DNA of 6,823 bases from JAKORR01 sp964608495 (GTDB lineage: Bacteria; Armatimonadota; Zipacnadia; Zipacnadales; FEN-943): positions 1 through 6,823 of the forward strand of contig CAZSOQ010000268.1 of assembly GCA_964608495.1 (NCBI GenBank). The letters run 5' to 3'. Position 1 is the stretch's first letter. Each line of letters begins with the position of its first letter. Shown one piece after another: positions 4,725-6,823 of the stretch. The translations under genes and the position numbers were made by a program. The notes beneath the pieces are model-generated. The model was not told the DNA's origin. It did not search any database and was given only the letters and a program-made list of their open reading frames with translations.

Positions 4725-6823
4725 CTACGGCTCGACGGAGACCGCATCGAGCCACACGCGCGTGCCGGTGCCTCGGGGGTCCGGCTCGCCCACCACCTCG
4801 ACGCGCAGCACGTGGTCGCCGGGCTCGCCCCAGGCGTGCTCGAAGATCGGCCAGCCCGGGATCTCGTCGGCCGCGTAGCAGCTCACGGTGGTCGGCTCGG
4901 CGCCGTCAACGCTGACTCGTGCCGTGCCGCCCTCGGCTCCCAGGCGCGAATGCCAGGTGACGCCGCACCCCCGGAACCGCACGGTGAAGCTCGCCCCGGC
5001 CTCGGCGGCACTCGAGAGCGTGTCACGGTGAGCCGGCGTGAAGCCCGTCTCCCGTGACCACTGGCCCGCGAACTCCAGACCCTCCACGTCCGCGTCGTCC
5101 AGCACAAGGCGCCGCGCTCCCTCACCAGGCATTGCGGGCGCCGGCGCCGACTCGTTCCCACTCCCGTCCACGGCCCGCACCGCGTAGCGCGCGGCCGGGT
5201 CCGCCCCGGCCGAATGGTCGAAGTAGAAGCACCCCTTGGCCACGCGGTCGAGCATCTCTCCGTCCCGCCAGACCGTGTAGTGGCTCAGCCAGCGGTCGTC
5301 GGTCGCGGGTTCCCACCTCACCTCCACCCCCGGCACGCCCATGTAGCGGGCCCTGGCGCACCTGACCTCGCGCGGCGCCGCCGGCGGCGTGTCGTCCATC
5401 AAGTTGCCCGGATGATCGGGCAGGTTCAGGTAGATCAGCTCGCCCGGCGCCGGATCCGTGAGCGTGACGCCCTCGCTCATCAGCTCCGCGCCCGTGCGCT
5501 CGAAGACGTCGTCGGAGTCCTGGAAGCCCACCTCGTACCGGTGCTCCGGCAGCAGGCCCTTGGGCTTGACGGTGACGGTGCCCCCGATCCGGTGCTTCGT
5601 GATGATGACGCCACGCTGCCGGTCCCAGCTCAGGCGCTGCAGGTACATGGTCTCGTCGTCGCCCTCGATGACGGGGTGATAAACCCTGACCCAGCGGCCG
5701 GCCACTCCCCGGGACTGCAGGTAGTGGTAGATGTCGCAGATCACCCGCAGCCCCTCGAGCTTCGCGGGATCGAAGGTGTCGCCCGTCACGTCGAAGTTCG
5801 AGCACAGCAGCCCCCGCCAGGTGGCGGGATCGTACCTGTCCGGGTCCCAGATGTCGGGCATGTTGTTGATCTTGTCCGGCGGGAAGAGGTAGCTGGCGCA
5901 GTAGTCGGCCAGCTCGCGGGCCTGCCCGTCGGTGAACTGGAAGCCGCTCGCGTAGGCCAGGTACTCCCAGTTGAGCGCCATGCCCCCGCCGTTCACGCCC
6001 TGGAAGGCGCAGTCCGGGTGATCGTCCAGGAAGCGGCGCAGCACCTCCATGAAGCCCTGCTGCTGCCCCAGCAGCACCGTGTCGTCGCCCTTGCGCGGCG
6101 CCAGCGGCCCGCTGTCATTGCGCCACTGGAAGGCCCCCCAGCGTTCGTAGAAGCTGTGCAGCAGGTCCACCTCATAGTCAACCACCTCGGGCAGCGACTG
6201 GTCGAGGGTGTGCGGGTTCGCCAGCCACTCTGGGTGGGCGCGCGCAACGCTCGAGTCGGGGTCCACCGTGTAGATGAAGGCGTAGATGAGCTGCCCCATG
6301 CCATACTGCCTCAGGTAGTCGCCCGAGCTGCGGAAGTCGGGGCCGTTCCAGTCACCGGCCCGGTCCCACCATCCCCAGTCTCGGTGGTAGGTGTCGCCGC
6401 CGACGGAGCGCATGAAGTCCGCCGTGCGGAAGACCTTGCGATAGGCCGACTCCATGTCCGGCTCGCCGCCCACCCAGCCCTGCCAGCCCCAGGTCGTGCC
6501 CTTCATCCAGTACCCCAGCATGCGCACGGCGGGGAACCACGGCTCGCGGGTGTAGTCCCAAAGGTACCGGTACTGCCACTCGAGCATCTCCTGCCCCATG
6601 TCGTCCAGGTCCCGGGCGAAGACGCCCGCGAAGCTGTAGGGCGTCCGCACGCTCTCGCCGGGCTCGAGAGCCCTGGAGTAGCCGGCCACGCGCAGGTCCA
6701 GCGAGGCGCCCGAGCCCTCCCTCGCGGCGAAGCTCGCCCGCCAGTGGGCCATACAGTCGAAGCCCACGTACGCCGCCTCGCCCGTCTCGGTGTCCATCAG
6801 GCAGAACCAGGGCGCGTAGGTCT
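4725..6823 (-). CDS. GH36/clan GH-D-like glycosidase with Fn3 and C-terminal beta-sandwich, N-terminus cut
   Basis: The frame runs open through the window edge (TYAPWFCL precedes the internal Met at 6797), so the true start lies outside; 698 residues are visible. Numbering from that Met: residues 1-75 look like the end of the GH36 N-terminal beta-supersandwich (LEPGESVRTPYSF). The TIM barrel spans about 85-365, with DWGWWDRAGDW (140-150), LIYAFIYTVDPDSSVARAHPEWL (170-192, like GH36 NPDSDLYRxHPDW), FQWRND (223-228, at the nucleophile strand) and GFQFTD (285-290, at the acid/base site). A beta domain follows (about 370-460, LLPEHRYEVGF). Then come an Fn3 domain (about 470-555) and a C-terminal jelly-roll-like domain (about 562-690, VSVDGAEP, GDHVLRVEV) that may bind carbohydrate. 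Alpha-galactosidase-type activity is a guess. Any signal peptide is out of view. It ends at TAG, 131 nt from the convergent acetyltransferase gene. Confidence 0.85.
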   Translation of the reverse strand, partial: TYAPWFCLMDTETGEAAYVGFDCMAHWRASFAAREGSGASLDLRVAGYSRALEPGESVRTPYSFAGVFARDLDDMGQEMLEWQYRYLWDYTREPWFPAVRMLGYWMKGTTWGWQGWVGGEPDMESAYRKVFRTADFMRSVGGDTYHRDWGWWDRAGDWNGPDFRSSGDYLRQYGMGQLIYAFIYTVDPDSSVARAHPEWLANPHTLDQSLPEVVDYEVDLLHSFYERWGAFQWRNDSGPLAPRKGDDTVLLGQQQGFMEVLRRFLDDHPDCAFQGVNGGGMALNWEYLAYASGFQFTDGQARELADYCASYLFPPDKINNMPDIWDPDRYDPATWRGLLCSNFDVTGDTFDPAKLEGLRVICDIYHYLQSRGVAGRWVRVYHPVIEGDDETMYLQRLSWDRQRGVIITKHRIGGTVTVKPKGLLPEHRYEVGFQDSDDVFERTGAELMSEGVTLTDPAPGELIYLNLPDHPGNLMDDTPPAAPREVRCARARYMGVPGVEVRWEPATDDRWLSHYTVWRDGEMLDRVAKGCFYFDHSAGADPAARYAVRAVDGSGNESAPAPAMPGEGARRLVLDDADVEGLEFAGQWSRETGFTPAHRDTLSSAAEAGASFTVRFRGCGVTWHSRLGAEGGTARVSVDGAEPTTVSCYAADEIPGWPIFEHAWGEPGDHVLRVEVVGEPDPRGTGTRVWLDAVSVEP

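Overview
The window comes from a high-GC bacterium (roughly two-thirds G+C by eye, strongly GC-ending codons). It has a textbook sigma-70 promoter and strong Shine-Dalgarno (SD) sites 6-11 nt before almost every start. The phylum cannot be fixed from the sequence. The gene style (wide 75-99 nt spacers between codirectional genes, a large GH36-like protein with Fn3 and beta-sandwich tails) would fit an environmental lineage such as Armatimonadota, Planctomycetota or Latescibacterota, but this is a weak inference. No mobile element, CRISPR array, tRNA or rRNA was seen.

Layout. Positions 1-369 form a regulatory region: a near-consensus promoter (35-63), a possible 29-residue peptide ORF (116-205) inside an RNA closed by long-range pairing (72-92 with 203-223), an intrinsic terminator (232-269) and a second hairpin of nearly the same sequence (301-331). 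The ABC exporter ATPase follows (370-1218), then its ABC-2 permease (1300-2136), a divergent ribose-phosphate pyrophosphokinase-like protein (2218-3153), a previously unlisted 49-residue small ORF (3229-3378), and two tandem, related GNAT acetyltransferases (3478-4014 and 4099-4593). All of these are on the + strand and could form one transcription unit. A 131-nt gap separates them from a convergent minus-strand gene, cut by the window edge, encoding a GH36/clan GH-D-like glycosidase with Fn3 and C-terminal beta-sandwich domains (4725-6823).

The most interesting part is the leader. Five segments (178-187, 232-243, 252-260, 303-314, 321-331) alternate in complementarity, so each can pair with its neighbours, as in classical attenuators. 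The first segment lies within the end of the possible leader peptide. No clear second promoter separates this array from the ABC gene, which suggests a switch controlling the exporter operon. The alternative is a stand-alone small transcript ending at the first terminator.

The ATPase and permease together should make an ABC-2 type exporter of unknown substrate. The PRPP-synthetase homologue has lost several residues of the usual active site. The GNAT pair suggests small-molecule or protein acetylation. No pathway links these genes with certainty; detoxification or resistance is a possible theme for exporter plus acetyltransferases.
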